Assembly: GCA_965370045.1 (NCBI GenBank)
Contig: CBDUSI010000079.1
Coordinates: 1 to 21,134 of the forward strand
Direction: 5' to 3'
DNA from: CAZONU01 sp965370045
Lineage (GTDB): Bacteria; Planctomycetota; SZUA-567; JAKLDR01
Length of the DNA stretch: 21,134 nt
This document shows positions 7,588 to 14,177 of this stretch, piece by piece (the stretch's first letter is position 1; each line of letters starts with the position of its first letter). The translations under genes and the position numbers were made by a program. The notes beneath the pieces are model-generated. The model was not told the DNA's origin. It searched no databases and was given only the letters and a program-made list of their open reading frames with translations.

Positions 7588-8541
7588 ATGAGCGCTCCGG
7601 CCATCAAAGCCCAGAAGCTCCGGGTGGTCTACCGCCCGGGGGGCCTCCAGAAGCGCCGGCTGGGCCTGGCCGGGCTGGACCTCGAGGTCCAGTCCAACGA
7701 GGTCTTCGGCTATCTCGGCGCCAACGGCGCGGGCAAGACCACCACCATCAAGGTCCTGGTGGGGCTCATCGCCGCCGACGGCGGCAGCGCCGAGATATTC
7801 GGCCGGCCGGCCGGCGACGCGCGCGCCCGCGAGAAGCTGGGCTACGCCCCGGAGAACCCCTACTTCTACGAGTACCTCACCGCCACCGAGACCCTGGACT
7901 TCTACGCGCGGCTCTTCGGCATACCCCGGCCGGAGCGCCGGCGCCGCGCCGCGGAACTCCTCGAGCGCGTGGGGCTGGCCGCCGCCGCCGGCCGCCGGGC
8001 GCGCCAGTTCTCCAAGGGCATGCTCCAGCGCCTGGGCCTGGCCCAGGCCATGGTCAACGATCCCCAGGTCTACATCCTCGACGAGCCCATGACCGGCCTG
8101 GATCCGGTGGGCCGCTACGAGATCCGCCAACTGATCCTCGAACTCAAGGAGCGCGGCAAGACCATCTTCTTCAGCTCGCACATCCTGGCCGACGTGGAGG
8201 CCATCTGCGACCGCGCCGCGGTGCTCCACGAGGCCAAGCTGGTTTCCTGCGGGACGCTCTCCGAGCTGCTCTCCAGCCGGACGGTGGGCGTGGAGATCAC
8301 CCTGGCTTCAGTGATCCCCGAGCTCGAAAAGCAACTGAGCACCGGGGCGACCAGCGCGCGGCGCGAGGGCGAGCTGTTGCACCTGGCCGCCGATGACGAA
8401 GACGCCGGCGGAAAGCTGCTGGCTCGCGCGGTGGCCGGCGGCGCAACGGTCAAGCGCTACGTGCCCACCCGCGAGAGCCTGGAGGATTACTTCCTGCGCG
8501 TGCGCCGCGAGGCCGACGAGGCCGGAAGGGAGCGGCGGTGA
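7588..8541 (+). CDS. ABC transporter ATP-binding protein (ABC-2 export type)
   Basis: A 317-residue nucleotide-binding subunit. Walker A is GANGAGKT (44-51), the signature is the variant FSKGMLQRLGLAQA, Walker B is VYILDEPMTGLDP (about 161-173), and the H-loop His198 lies in FFSSHIL. The domain layout and the approximately 100-residue C-terminal extension (GTLSELLSSRTVGVEITL onward) are those of CcmA/DrrA-type ATPases that pair with ABC-2 permeases. The substrate cannot be told. An ATG start at 7588 is used because the promoter -10 lies just upstream. The stop overlaps the next gene's start as GTGA. Confidence 0.93.
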   Translation: MSAPAIKAQKLRVVYRPGGLQKRRLGLAGLDLEVQSNEVFGYLGANGAGKTTTIKVLVGLIAADGGSAEIFGRPAGDARAREKLGYAPENPYFYEYLTATETLDFYARLFGIPRPERRRRAAELLERVGLAAAAGRRARQFSKGMLQRLGLAQAMVNDPQVYILDEPMTGLDPVGRYEIRQLILELKERGKTIFFSSHILADVEAICDRAAVLHEAKLVSCGTLSELLSSRTVGVEITLASVIPELEKQLSTGATSARREGELLHLAADDEDAGGKLLARAVAGGATVKRYVPTRESLEDYFLRVRREADEAGRERR

Positions 8542-9317
8542 TCGGGCGGGTCTGGGCGATGGCGCTCAACACCTTCCGCGAGGCGGTGCGCGACCGCATC
8601 CTCTACCTGCTGCTGGTGGTGGGCCTGGGCGCGGTGGCCTTCAGCAAGTTCCTGGGAGAGATCTCGGTGGGCGACACGCTGCACGTGATCGTCAACACCG
8701 GCCTGACCGCGGTGAGCCTGCTGGGGGTGATGATCTCCATCTTCGTGGGCACCGGGCTCATCTACAAGGAGATCGACAAGCGCACGGTCTACACCATCCT
8801 CTCCAAGCCGGTGCGCCGCGGCGAGTTCGTGCTCGGCAAGTACCTGGGGCTGCTCTTGACCATCGCCATCTGCATGGGCATCATTTCCGTCGGGTTTCTG
8901 ATCTACTACCCGATCCTGGGTGGGAAGGTCACCTTGCCGCTGATCGCCGCGCTGGCTTTCATCTTTGTGGAGGTCTGCGTGGTGACCTCCATCGCGGTGA
9001 TGTTCAGCTCGGCCTCCACCCCCATCCTCAGCGCGGTGCTGACCTCGGTGATCTTCGCCGCCGGGCGCATGTCCGGCTGGATACCCCGCTTCATCGAACA
9101 TCTCAACGCCACCGGAGAGCCCAGCACACTCAAGACCTTCTTCCTGCAGATACTCTACTACATAACCCCCAACCTGGGAATCCTCGACCTGCGCGACGAG
9201 GCGGTGAACCTCGGGGCGCTGCCCGGCGACCTCGGCTGGCGGCTGCTCTACGCGCTCTCCTACGTCGCCATCATGCTGCTGACCGCCACGCTGATCTTCC
9301 GGCGCCGGAGGTTCTGA
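8538..9317 (+). CDS. ABC-2 type transporter permease
   Basis: A 259-residue integral membrane protein with about six hydrophobic segments. The N-terminus (NTFREAVRDRILYLLLVVGLGAVAFSKFLGEIS) and the loop IYKEIDKRTVYTILSKPVRRGEFVLGKYLG are typical of ABC-2 membrane proteins of the NosY/gliding type. It should form the channel with the ATPase encoded immediately upstream, whose stop overlaps its GTG start by 4 nt (GTGA). The following gene starts the base after its stop, so all three are probably one transcript. Confidence 0.92.
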   Translation: MIGRVWAMALNTFREAVRDRILYLLLVVGLGAVAFSKFLGEISVGDTLHVIVNTGLTAVSLLGVMISIFVGTGLIYKEIDKRTVYTILSKPVRRGEFVLGKYLGLLLTIAICMGIISVGFLIYYPILGGKVTLPLIAALAFIFVEVCVVTSIAVMFSSASTPILSAVLTSVIFAAGRMSGWIPRFIEHLNATGEPSTLKTFFLQILYYITPNLGILDLRDEAVNLGALPGDLGWRLLYALSYVAIMLLTATLIFRRRRF

Positions 9318-10652
9318 GTGGCCGCGCCGGACGCGCACCTCGATTACCGCAGGCGCCGGCGCCTGGCCACCGCGGGACTGCTCCTCGGCGCGGCCGCCGC
9401 GGCCTGGCTGATGACCGAGCTGGCCGACCGCTTCGACGTCCGCCGGCGCGGCGAGAAGCCCGAGCAGGTGCTCTACCTCCCGCGGGGCGACACCCTCAAG
9501 TACATGGCCGCCGGCTACAACGGGGTCGCCGCCGACCTGGTCTGGATCCGCAGCGCGATGTACGTGGGCCGCAAGCTCATCAGGCGCGAGCGCCGCTACG
9601 AGTGGATGGAGAAGCTCTACCTGGTCACCACCGACCTCGACCCCCACTGGACCCGCCCCTACCACGCCGGGGCCATCCTGCTCAGCGCCCTGCCCCAGGA
9701 CGACGAGCGGGCCATGAACCTGCTGCACCGGGGCATGCGCCGCAACGGCTGGTGCATAGACATCCCCTTCCAGGCCGCGCAGCTCAACCTGCTCCGCGGC
9801 CGGCACAAGCAGGCCCTGCGCTACCTCTACCTCATCGACCGCACCTACCCGGACAGCCCCAAGTACATCCCCGGGCTGATCTCCGCGATCAAGAACGAGC
9901 GCGGCCTGTACCAGCCGGCGGTCAAGGCCGCCGCCCGGGGACTCTACAAGACCGACGACACCGTCCACCGCGAGGTCACCGGGAGGGCCTACCGCGAGGC
10001 GCTGGCCCGCCTGCTGGCCTTCGAGTTGAGCGGCGCGGCGCGCGCCTACCAGGAACGCTTCGGCCGCAACCCCCGCGACTTCGCCGAGCTCAAGGCCCTG
10101 GCCTCGGTGCGCCAGCAGTTCGTCGCCCGCGTGGCGCCCTGGGTCAGCCCCACCAACCAGCCGGACACCGCGGCGGCCGGAGAGATATTCGACCGCCTGC
10201 CGACCGACTCCTTCGGCATGAAGTTCTACGTCAGGGCCCGCACCGGCGGCGTCCACAGCCGGGGGATCGAGCGCCTGGAACTGCGCCGCCTGCTGGCCAC
10301 CGTGAACCACTACCTCAGGATATTCATGGAGGCCCACGGCCGCTCGGGACGCAACCCCGTGGAGTTCGTCGCCTACCTCAAGGAGATGGCCGACGCCGGC
10401 AAGCTCCGCGGCCGGGCACTGGAGATATTCAAGGACCCTCCCAAGCTGCCGCCCCACCCCGCCGGACCGGGCACCTGGCTGGGGGACTCGCCGGCCTCCT
10501 GGCTGAACATGTTCAACGACCAGAGCGGACAGCTTCGGATGCCCCCCGGCCCGACGGCAGAAAACATGTTCGCCCACCCCATAGCCCTGCCCCTCGGCCC
10601 GCGGGCGCGCGCCCGCCGCGCGGAGCGCCGGTCCCAGCGCCGACCGCGCTAG
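9318..10652 (+). CDS. membrane-anchored TPR-like protein linked to the ABC-2 transporter
   Basis: A 444-residue protein. A basic N-terminus (YRRRRRLATAG) and one membrane segment at about 14-32 precede a large helical part. The motif YLPRGDTLKYMAAGYNGVAADLVWIRSAMYVG recalls a family of TPR-like proteins that I know next to ABC-2 genes in uncultured anaerobes and deltaproteobacteria; I cannot give a family name. The segment around HWTRPYHAGAILLSAL and LNLLRGRHKQALRYLYLIDRTYPDSP has TPR character. The C-terminal 30 residues are Arg-rich and lie in the antisense overlap with the convergent gene. The start is GTG, directly abutting the permease stop. It probably acts as a periplasmic or membrane partner of the transporter. 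Confidence 0.8.
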   Translation: MAAPDAHLDYRRRRRLATAGLLLGAAAAAWLMTELADRFDVRRRGEKPEQVLYLPRGDTLKYMAAGYNGVAADLVWIRSAMYVGRKLIRRERRYEWMEKLYLVTTDLDPHWTRPYHAGAILLSALPQDDERAMNLLHRGMRRNGWCIDIPFQAAQLNLLRGRHKQALRYLYLIDRTYPDSPKYIPGLISAIKNERGLYQPAVKAAARGLYKTDDTVHREVTGRAYREALARLLAFELSGAARAYQERFGRNPRDFAELKALASVRQQFVARVAPWVSPTNQPDTAAAGEIFDRLPTDSFGMKFYVRARTGGVHSRGIERLELRRLLATVNHYLRIFMEAHGRSGRNPVEFVAYLKEMADAGKLRGRALEIFKDPPKLPPHPAGPGTWLGDSPASWLNMFNDQSGQLRMPPGPTAENMFAHPIALPLGPRARARRAERRSQRRPR

Positions 10653-11367
10653 CCGGCCGCGGCGCGCCTCTCTTCAACTCCTCCACGAAGCCGTTCATGA
10701 CCTGGTGCCAGCGGGCCATGTCCGCGGCGCCCGCCCGCCGGGGCACGCTGCGCAGCACCTCGCCGGCGGAGGTTTCGACCTCAATCGCAAAGTCGTAGAC
10801 CCGCCGGTCGCCGCTGGTGGACACGCGCTCATTGAGCCGGGCCGCGGCGACCTCCGAGCGGGCCAGCGACCAGGAGCCGAGCAGCGCGTAGAGTTCTACA
10901 CGTTCCGCCGTCACCACCGCGCGCCGGAAGCGGGTAGTCGGCGCGGCCACGGTCAGCCCGGCCAGGCCCAGGACGGCCAGCGCCGCGGCGGCCAGGGCCA
11001 GCGTCCAGCCCAGGCCGCGCCCCGCGCGGGCGGCGGCGCCCGACTTTTCGTCTGGCCGCCGCCGCGGCCGGAAGAGCAGCGCGATCAGCGCAATGAATGC
11101 CGCCAAGATGGCCAGCCCCGCCGGCACCAGCACCGCCTCGCGCATGGACTGAAAGACGTACTCGGTCCCCCCGCCCGGAAGCGCGCGGAGGAGGGGCACG
11201 CCCTCGCCGGGCACGAAGAAGCCCAGCAGGGTGACGATCAGCACGGTGGGCAGGAGCGCGGTGAGGCAGCCGACTGCCACCGCCGGCCGGCCGCAGGCCG
11301 GGCAGCGCCAGCGCTCCAGAGGCTCACCGCAGAACCTGCAAGCCGAAGCTTTTTCGAGTGCGGTCAT
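10513..11367 (-). CDS. zinc-ribbon membrane protein of unknown function
   Basis: A 284-residue protein. An N-terminal zinc ribbon with Cys10, 13, 22 and 25 (CRFCG, then CPACG) is followed by three hydrophobic segments at about 29-52, 76-98 and 116-138. A basic linker separates segments 2 and 3. A soluble domain follows (about 145-235: ERVELYALLGSWSLARSEVAAARLNERVST onward), perhaps a PH-like fold by its alternating pattern; that is a guess. The last 48 residues are Gly/Ala/Arg-rich and lie antisense to the end of the convergent TPR gene, so that tail may be a readthrough extension with little function. It sits 12 nt after pgsA and is probably co-transcribed with it. Confidence 0.7.
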   Translation of the reverse strand: MTALEKASACRFCGEPLERWRCPACGRPAVAVGCLTALLPTVLIVTLLGFFVPGEGVPLLRALPGGGTEYVFQSMREAVLVPAGLAILAAFIALIALLFRPRRRPDEKSGAAARAGRGLGWTLALAAAALAVLGLAGLTVAAPTTRFRRAVVTAERVELYALLGSWSLARSEVAAARLNERVSTSGDRRVYDFAIEVETSAGEVLRSVPRRAGAADMARWHQVMNGFVEELKRGAPRPASAVGAGTGAPRGGRAPAGRGAGLWGGRTCFLPSGRGASEAVRSGR

Positions 11368-11379
11368 AGCCTGGGTCGA

Positions 11380-12033
11380 CTAGCTCTTCTCCGTAGACTC
11401 GCCGCTCTCGGCGGCGGCCATGATGTGCCGGCGGCAGGCCCAAACGTAATCCAGCCCGCTCCACACGGCCATCGCCATTACCACCCACATTATCCACGTC
11501 GCGCTGCGGGCCACCGTCCACTGCGTGCCGCCCTGGACGTCGATGTACTTGAAGACTCCCGCAAAGGATTCGTACCTGGCGCAGAGCTGCTGCATCGCGG
11601 CGATGGTCAGGATGGAGATGATCGCCGCCGCCTGGCTGACCGCCTTGAGCTTGCCGCTCAGCCGCGCGGCGACCACCACCCCGAACTTCATGGCGAAGGT
11701 GCGCACCACCGAGGTGAGGATGTCGCGGTAGAGCAGCACCACCACCATCCACAGCGCCACCCACCGGTGATCGCTGCCCGCGAAGCTGAACAGCGCGGTA
11801 AGCCGGAAGGCGCTGTCCGCGTAGGGGTCCATGAGCTTGCCGAAGTCCGAGACCTGGTCCCACTTGCGGGCCAGGTAGCCGTCGAGTCCGTCGGTGATCT
11901 CCGAGGTAATGGCCAGGACGAGGCAGAGCACGAACCGCAGCCAGTCCGCGTCCTCCGGGTAGAAGTCCCCGAAGAAGAGCACCAGGAACAGCGGCGCCGA
12001 GGCCAGGCGCAGCATGGTCAGGATGTTGGGCAC
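11380..12033 (-). CDS. pgsA: CDP-alcohol phosphatidyltransferase, probably CDP-diacylglycerol-glycerol-3-phosphate 3-phosphatidyltransferase
   Basis: A 217-residue integral membrane enzyme. It should transfer the phosphatidyl group from CDP-diacylglycerol to glycerol 3-phosphate, the committed step to phosphatidylglycerol and cardiolipin. The catalytic motif D-x2-DG-x2-AR-x8-G-x3-D-x3-D is complete: Asp48, Asp51, Gly52, Ala55-Arg56, Gly65, Asp69 and Asp73. The N-terminus PNILTMLRLASAP is typical of PgsA. A loop (LCARYESFAGVFKYIDVQGG) between later helices is longer than usual. The start is uncertain: GTG at 12033 is used, but the GGGGAGG Shine-Dalgarno lies 16 nt upstream, so a rare start a few codons earlier is possible. 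Substrate assignment within the family is less certain than the family itself. Confidence 0.9.
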   Translation of the reverse strand: MPNILTMLRLASAPLFLVLFFGDFYPEDADWLRFVLCLVLAITSEITDGLDGYLARKWDQVSDFGKLMDPYADSAFRLTALFSFAGSDHRWVALWMVVVLLYRDILTSVVRTFAMKFGVVVAARLSGKLKAVSQAAAIISILTIAAMQQLCARYESFAGVFKYIDVQGGTQWTVARSATWIMWVVMAMAVWSGLDYVWACRRHIMAAAESGESTEKS

Positions 12034-12078
12034 CGTGAAGATGAGCGGACCTCCCCGTTCCCTAGATCGCGGACCACG

Positions 12079-12106
12079 ATTCTAACGGACGGGGGACGGG
12101 GCGCAA
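12079..12106 (-). promoter_or_regulatory. promoter of the pgsA operon
   Basis: The minus strand reads TTGCGC (12101-12106), a 16-bp spacer and TAGAAT (12079-12084). This has the same -35 and spacer length as the promoter at 7550. Transcription would start near 12072, leaving a leader of about 39 nt that contains the GGGGAGG ribosome-binding site. Confidence 0.55.
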
Positions 12107-12159
12107 GGGACGGGGGCGAAGGGACGTTTGTCGGGAATCCCAGTTCTTTCGGGTTCCGG

Positions 12160-12234
12160 CTAGAGCATCTCCTTTTCCGGTGCTCTGGTGAAGTAGGCGG
12201 CGATCTTGAGGCTAGTGTTCTGGCGTCTCACCAT
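12160..12234 (-). CDS. possible 24-residue small ORF coupled to the HEPN gene
   Basis: An ATG at 12234 overlaps the end of the HEPN gene by 7 nt (ATGGTGA). It opens a frame of 24 codons beginning MVRRQNTS and ending RAPEKEML, closed by TAG at 12160-12162. The middle LKIAAYFTRA is amphipathic. Position and tight coupling are those of a third gene of the module, but the length is within chance and no family is recognised. The 3' part also forms a weak hairpin (AGAGCA 12162-12167 with TGCTCT 12181-12186) without a following U-run. Confidence 0.25.
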   Translation of the reverse strand: MVRRQNTSLKIAAYFTRAPEKEML

Positions 12235-12851
12235 TCCGCAGTAATCTGTTTCAGCGTCCGCAAGTAGCTGTTGAAATACAAATCCAAACGTCTTTGGAGC
12301 GGAGCTCTCCGGAACACGCTACGCAGGAATGCTCCCGGGTGACGCTGGCTAGGAGGCAAGGCATCTACTCCTTCCACTTCGTTCCTAAACTCGCCAGTTG
12401 CCTTTGCGCTCCTATGAGCGATTGCGTTTCGTACTTTCACTGCCTGTGCTAGCAGGTCGCGCTCGCTATCTGCCAAGTCCGTGAAGGGATGCCCTTCATT
12501 CAAGTATAGCTGGGCCGCACTGGTAGTCTTCTTGTAGGGCAACATGTCTCTATATCCTCGACCGCCGATGAGTATACGTCGAAATGCTCCTTGTGAACGT
12601 GGGCTAATCAGTTGATATCGACCGGGCTTGCTGCCGCGCCGACCGCACACCAAGATGACCAATAGGTCTTCAAGAGTGTGTTCAAACAGCGCAGTAGCTG
12701 ATATGAAGGACGACTCGTATACCAGATTGCAGTCGCGGATTCGCATGGTACCCGAATCACGCAGTGAGTCCACCCTGCGACAGCATTGTCGCAGGCCTTC
12801 CAACTTGCTTCTATAGGTGTTGGCAAGAGAGCTAGCGTCTGCCAAGGCCAA
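12228..12851 (-). CDS. HEPN-domain protein (MAE_28990-like), DUF262 partner
   Basis: A 207-residue helical protein. An FISATALFEHTLEDLLVILV helix (about 49-68) is followed by MLPYKKTTSAAQLYLNEGHPFTDL, then AQAVKVRNAIAHRS. The last contains the HEPN motif R-x4-H (Arg141 to His146), the catalytic pair of HEPN RNases or, in some branches, a nucleotidyl-transfer acceptor site. The pattern resembles the MAE_28990/MAE_18760-like HEPN branch that is recalled to neighbour DUF262 genes. The frame overlaps the DUF262 gene by 20 nt. The only upstream starts are TTG codons (12851, 12845), with GAAGG close by, so translation is probably coupled to DUF262. Codon use and G+C are clearly lower than in the core genes. 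Role as a toxin or effector in defence is inferred. Confidence 0.75.
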   Translation of the reverse strand: MALADASSLANTYRSKLEGLRQCCRRVDSLRDSGTMRIRDCNLVYESSFISATALFEHTLEDLLVILVCGRRGSKPGRYQLISPRSQGAFRRILIGGRGYRDMLPYKKTTSAAQLYLNEGHPFTDLADSERDLLAQAVKVRNAIAHRSAKATGEFRNEVEGVDALPPSQRHPGAFLRSVFRRAPLQRRLDLYFNSYLRTLKQITAEW

Positions 12852-13911
12852 GTGCCTTCATGAAGTACTTGTGCCGAGTCATGCGAGTGCCCTTGTGGGC
12901 CGTTGCGCGGTCCATAGCCTCTTGGACGGGTTCCGGCAGAGACTTGGCCTCGATCTTCTCACTCAACGTCTGGACTCTGGCAAGCAGGCTCTTGGGTAGA
13001 GGTTTCGGCCGAACAGCTTTGGTGTACTTCGTCTTGAGTCTGTACATATGGTCATAGCACGCCACGAACAGCGAGTAGAAGAGAGCCTGTCGACGCAGTC
13101 GCGTATGACTCAGTGCGGACCCAACCGCCATGTCTATCGCATCCATGACTCGCTGAAAGCGCCTGCGCAATGAGGCCAAGCCAGGAAGGGAATCTTCGTA
13201 ACGTTCGTAGGCCGCGTCCAGCAGGCGTTTGCTCTTGGCATCGATGCCTTTCATGATGGTCAGCAGGTAGTCGGACACGGACTCCACTTCCATCATTCGG
13301 GCGATATCCCTATCGCTGAAGATCCCCCAACTGCGCCAACGCTCCAAGTTCTCAAGGGCCAAGTCAAAAGATAAGGTCTTGAACTCACCATGCCATGATG
13401 CATTCCGGACCTCTTGAGGCGTGAGCTTCGCTCCTGTTGAGTTCAATCTGGCGAATACCCGCAGGACAGCTTGGTCTCCTGTTCCCGGCGGGAATACATG
13501 CGTGCTGATTTCGTAGGACAGAATGGCCTTCTTCGTCTTCTCTGGCAGTTTCTTGAATGGAGTGCCGGCTATGGACTCGTTGTGCGTCCTCTTGACCGTG
13601 AACTCATCCTTGCCCTTGTCGAAGTCGGGGAGACAGGATGGCTCAATGAACCCCAGTATGGTCCGTAGCCTTTGCTGGCCATCGACGACCTCCATGCTAG
13701 TGTCTAGCGTGTTCATGTCCTGCACTTGCCTGAGGAAGATGATGGGCATCGGGAGTCCGTTGACGATGGTGTCGATCAACAAGGACTTGAGTTTCGCTGA
13801 CCAGACTTCCCGTCGCTGAAAGAACGGCTTCAAATCCAGAGTGCCGCTACGTTGCCACAGGAGAAAATGTCCGACCGTGAAGACGGTTTTAGTTGGCTTG
13901 AGTTCAGCCAT
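12832..13911 (-). CDS. DUF262 domain protein (GmrS/ParB-like NTPase fold)
   Basis: A 359-residue protein. The DUF262 core is clear: LKPFFQRREVWSAKLKSLLIDTIVNGLPMPIIF (27-59), then VVDGQQRLRTIL with the DGQQR motif at 77-81, then VFARLNSTGAKLTPQEVRN. This ParB/Srx-like fold binds and hydrolyses nucleotides in the GmrSD and BrxU type IV restriction enzymes. Those carry a DUF1524 HNH nuclease; here none is present, and the C-terminal approximately 150 residues are helical and basic. Start: ATG at 13911 has GAGGAGG 9 nt upstream. The ATG at 13920 abuts that Shine-Dalgarno and is less likely. It overlaps the HEPN gene downstream by 20 nt. G+C is near 50 per cent, unlike the flanks, suggesting acquisition. 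Confidence 0.88.
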   Translation of the reverse strand: MAELKPTKTVFTVGHFLLWQRSGTLDLKPFFQRREVWSAKLKSLLIDTIVNGLPMPIIFLRQVQDMNTLDTSMEVVDGQQRLRTILGFIEPSCLPDFDKGKDEFTVKRTHNESIAGTPFKKLPEKTKKAILSYEISTHVFPPGTGDQAVLRVFARLNSTGAKLTPQEVRNASWHGEFKTLSFDLALENLERWRSWGIFSDRDIARMMEVESVSDYLLTIMKGIDAKSKRLLDAAYERYEDSLPGLASLRRRFQRVMDAIDMAVGSALSHTRLRRQALFYSLFVACYDHMYRLKTKYTKAVRPKPLPKSLLARVQTLSEKIEAKSLPEPVQEAMDRATAHKGTRMTRHKYFMKALGLGRR

Positions 13912-13959
13912 ATTCGCCATCCTCCTCACAGAGTAGTACGTCGGTCCGCACCCGGCCAA

Positions 13960-13987
13960 ATTCTACTGGTGCGGATGGCATCCGCAA
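13960..13987 (-). promoter_or_regulatory. promoter with overlapping palindromic operator for the DUF262-HEPN pair
   Basis: The minus strand shows TTGCGG (13982-13987), a 16-bp spacer and TAGAAT (13960-13965), with a start near 13953. A perfect inverted repeat TGCGGAT-GGC-ATCCGCA (13970-13986) fills the -35 and spacer. A third half-site CCGCACC (13946-13952) pairs with GGTGCGG (13968-13974) across the -10. This looks like a repressor or regulator binding array, though no regulator gene is adjacent. Confidence 0.5.
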
Positions 13988-14123
13988 CTCTACGCGGAAC
14001 TACGGGGACATGATGCTCAATCCCCCTCACCGGCTGGCACGCTGTATGCGACGCAGTCCTCCCATTCCTCCCCAGCAATTATGCCGCCCGGAAAGGTGAA
14101 AGTCAACGGCCACAACAAGGTTC

Positions 14124-14150
14124 CGAGTTGAGAGTCGCGAGTTTCGAGTC
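14124..14150. repeat. degenerate CGAGTT-type short repeats
   Basis: The stretch reads CGAGTTGAGAGTCGCGAGTT and then TCGAGTC. It is a run of degenerate GAGT units in the approximately 270-bp spacer between the DUF262 gene and the next gene. It has no coding sense. Similar degenerate runs occur between genes in many environmental bacterial genomes (from memory). Confidence 0.4.
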
Positions 14151-14177
14151 ATCGCCCACAGCCTACCGCCTACCCGA

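Noticed and set aside
13912..13959. TTG at 13959 as the start of the DUF262 protein.
   Set aside because: It overlaps the promoter region and lacks a ribosome-binding site; ATG 13911 has GAGGAGG at 9 nt.
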